Assembly: GCA_947044365.1 (NCBI GenBank)
Contig: OX345637.1
Coordinates: forward strand, 434,001-498,000
DNA length: 64,000 nucleotides
Source: Petrosia ficiformis
Lineage: Eukaryota > Porifera > Demospongiae > Haplosclerida > Petrosiidae
Reading direction: 5' to 3'
Each line of letters opens with the position of its first letter. The first letter of the stretch is position 1. Below, piece by piece: positions 62,101 to 64,000 of this stretch. Under the pieces are notes generated by a model, which searched no databases, had not been told where the DNA came from, and saw only the letters and a list, made by a program, of their open reading frames with translations. Both the position numbers and the translations under genes were made by a program.

Positions 62101-64000
62101 ACAGCTTCAATCGTATTTAAGAAAGCTAATTTATGTATGTTATATTAGTTAATATTGTGATATTCTAAATAAGGTAGCGATACAATTAATTACAACATAA
62201 ATAATTATGATATGGTATTATAATTGAACATCTACCCTACCATATTTAGTAGTATTGTGATATTTAGTAGTAGAGATCTGCTAATGTAATGGAGTCTTTC
62301 TGTTGAATTTCATCTCCATGTGCAGCAGTTAAAGAGAAACTTGAAATAGACAACTTGGAAACTTTACTTTGTGTAACTGTAATAAACTCACACTAGTATA
62401 GTTGTAGTATTTTACCTGTAGTAGTGTATTTACTACAGTGAAACCCCTCTGTTGAGGACACCCTGAAATGAGGATACCCCTGTATTAAGGACACTTACAA
62501 ATATCCCAAACTGTGCTTTATAATAAATTCACCCCTGAAAAGAGAGTGCCCCTCTAATCAGGACACTTATATTTGTCCCAAAGGTGTCCGGAATAGAGGG
62601 ATTCCACTGTATAACTAATATCAATACATTAACTATACAACTAGTGACAATATCACTCTAACATCATCTATAATTATAATTATCATTTCTATAGGTAATG
62701 ATGATTAAAGAGAAACCACATGATAATATTGTACGTTTCTATGACTCTCACCTCGTTAATGATGAACTATGGGTTCTAATGGAATTTGTCGATGGTGGTT
62801 CATTAACTAACATTATTAAAAGTTTCAGGTCAGTCTTTAGCCTCACTTCATCGTTACTGAATTGACTAACTATCAATTAATCTGTTTAGTAGTGTAGGGG
62901 CTACAACAGAAATTGATAGAGTCACTGATTGTTGACCACACCCATTAATTAAAATTGTCCTGTTGTTATCAGTTAATTAAAGGGATGGGGTCAATACTTT
63001 ACTTAGCAAATACTATAATACAATCATCTGTCTTTCAATTCATCATCTACTCATAGTATTCTCATGGATTACAATTATCATTTCATCCCTTAGCTTACAA
63101 GAAGATCAAATAGCAGCTGTATGTAAGAGCTGCTTAGAGGCGCTCTCATTTCTACACTCACACGGTATCATACATCGCGATATTAAAAGTGACTGCATCT
63201 TACTCTCTAGTGATGGGAGAGTGAAATTATCAGATTTTGGGTATTGTGCTCGACTTACTTCCGAACACCAAAGGAAGATGTCCCTCGTTGGGACGCCATA
63301 TTGGATGGCTCCAGAAATTATTTTGAAACAGCCATATGGAACAGAGGTGAATAAATAGATGTAATGGATGGATGGACAAATAGATATTAGGTGGATAGTA
63401 GATAGATAAGTAAACAAATAGATAACAGATAGATAGAACTAAGTTACCGTAGGCAACATATTCTAATACACTATAGTTCTAATTACGATTTTTACTTCAT
63501 ATCATTTTCACGAGACACTCCCAAACATTGAGCTACTAAAAGTCACTTCTTTACCCTGTAAACATTCACAATGACCTCAAATTAGGATATATTGTAATAT
63601 AGTGTATAGTTTAATGTCATAAGGTTAATATATGATATTACTGTAACTCAATAATAAAGCAATTGATTGAAATTTGACATAAAAAAAAGAACAATTAATG
63701 AAGGTTAAAAGATTGTTGGCCATTCCAAACTTAAGCAAATGATAATTTTTCTGAGGTCATTGAGTATATGATTAACCTATAGCTGGCACAGCAAGTTGAT
63801 ATAATAGTAAAAACATGGTTTAACTCATACAAAGTGGGATGAGCTTAGCCAATGTCACGTAGTGGCTTATTATATATATTGTAACTCTTCAATTGTGTTT
63901 AATCATAATTATTATTCATTTTGTTATTAGGTTGATATATGGTCCCTTGGCATAATGGTGATTGAGATGATTGATGGAGAGCCACCTTATTTCAATTTAT
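53133..64000 (+). CDS. PAK4: Group II p21-activated kinase (PAK4/5/6 type), 3' end outside window
   Basis: Exons: 53133..54440, 62695..62828, 63094..63346, 63931..>64000; phases 0, 2, 0. The start is the first ATG in frame (MSATCVNIQ). Basic residues precede a CRIB motif at about 40-55 ([16 protein letters not shown]), the binding site for active Cdc42/Rac. A long Ser/Gln-rich linker follows, then the kinase domain: glycine loop IGEGSTGSV, catalytic lysine in [20 protein letters not shown] in [11 protein letters not shown], activation loop [12 protein letters not shown], and [12 protein letters not shown]. The DIKSD and [12 protein letters not shown] wording and the absence of an obvious PIX-binding region fit group II PAKs. 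The kinase is expected to act in the cytoplasm on actin regulators. In the CRIB motif the usual Gly after HV/HT is Glu here (HVEYD). The ancestral single PAK4/5/6 gene is likely; the exact orthologue among the three is not decidable. Confidence 0.92.
61121..61554 (+). repeat. 217-bp direct tandem duplication in the PAK intron
   Basis: 61121-61337 and 61338-61554 are two adjacent copies beginning GAATTTTGTGTTTGGAAACT and ending CGTACTGTAGCAA, differing at about two positions by eye. The duplication is therefore very recent or an assembly artefact. Confidence 0.9.
62436..62609. mobile_element. pogo/Tigger-like MITE (TA target)
   Basis: 174 bp flanked by TA. The ends are CAGTGAAACCCCTCTGTTGA and, read inwards from the right, CAGTGGAATCCCTCTATTCC. 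The CAGTGGAACCCCTCT-type end is typical of pogo/Tigger elements in many animals. It lies 85 bp upstream of PAK exon 2. Confidence 0.85.

Larger units (their letters stand above)
54441..62694. other. 8.25-kb first coding intron of the PAK gene
   Basis: AT-rich sequence without recognisable genes. It holds a 217-bp tandem duplication (61121-61554), a pogo/Tigger-like MITE (62436-62609), TATG/ACATAC-type simple repeats near 55240-55320 and two copies of CCTCAATGATGTATACACTG near 59622 and 59662. The other introns of this gene in the window are 265-585 bp, so this one stands out. Confidence 0.75.

Overview
The window is nuclear DNA from an animal, most likely a sponge (demosponge). The evidence is AT-rich sequence, GT-AG introns that are often only 50-65 bp, animal-type genes (LAMP, group II PAK, YLPM1, ZC3H14), a tandem cluster of ankyrin-Roc-COR proteins ending in a death-fold domain, and many small DNA transposons and ACATGT-type simple repeats. 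The sponge assignment is inference; another early-branching invertebrate is possible. All gene models were spliced by eye from frame, splice sites and homology between copies.

Layout. (1) 1-18.7 kb: a tandem array of four ROCO-type genes on the + strand: the 3' end of one copy (2-190), an apparently intact copy A (2043-5529), a broken copy B (9353-12634) and an apparently intact copy C (13432-17446). Copies A and C encode ankyrin repeats, a Roc GTPase, a COR region and a CARD-like C-terminal domain. Flanking DNA is duplicated with the genes. The flank of copy A carries a stack of nested DNA transposons whose unoccupied insertion sites survive beside copy C. (2) 19.5-24.7 kb, minus strand: a 14-exon ZC3H14/Nab2 poly(A)-RNA-binding protein gene. 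(3) 24.8-32.7 kb, plus strand: a six-exon LAMP (lysosomal membrane glycoprotein) gene, head-to-head with ZC3H14 with only 137 bp between the start codons. That gap holds a CLEAR-like E-box. LAMP introns carry a 45-bp tandem repeat, an approximately 171-bp satellite and nested hAT elements. (4) 32.7-37.1 kb: intergenic, with minisatellites, a frame-broken ORF and a decayed copy of the last LAMP exon. (5) 37.2-52.4 kb, minus strand: a 13-exon YLPM1 gene. One intron contains a complete, apparently intact hAT transposon (43979-46218, 8-bp target duplication). (6) 53.1 kb to the right edge, plus strand: a group II p21-activated kinase (PAK4/5/6 type), divergent from YLPM1, with an 8.25-kb first coding intron. 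It is cut by the window end inside the kinase domain.

The four housekeeping-type genes form two head-to-head pairs (ZC3H14/LAMP and YLPM1/PAK). The ROCO cluster is the lineage-variable part. It shows recent segmental duplication, ankyrin-repeat amplification, pseudogenisation and transposon insertion, as expected of a fast-evolving receptor- or adaptor-like family. A signalling or immune role is inferred from domain architecture only.
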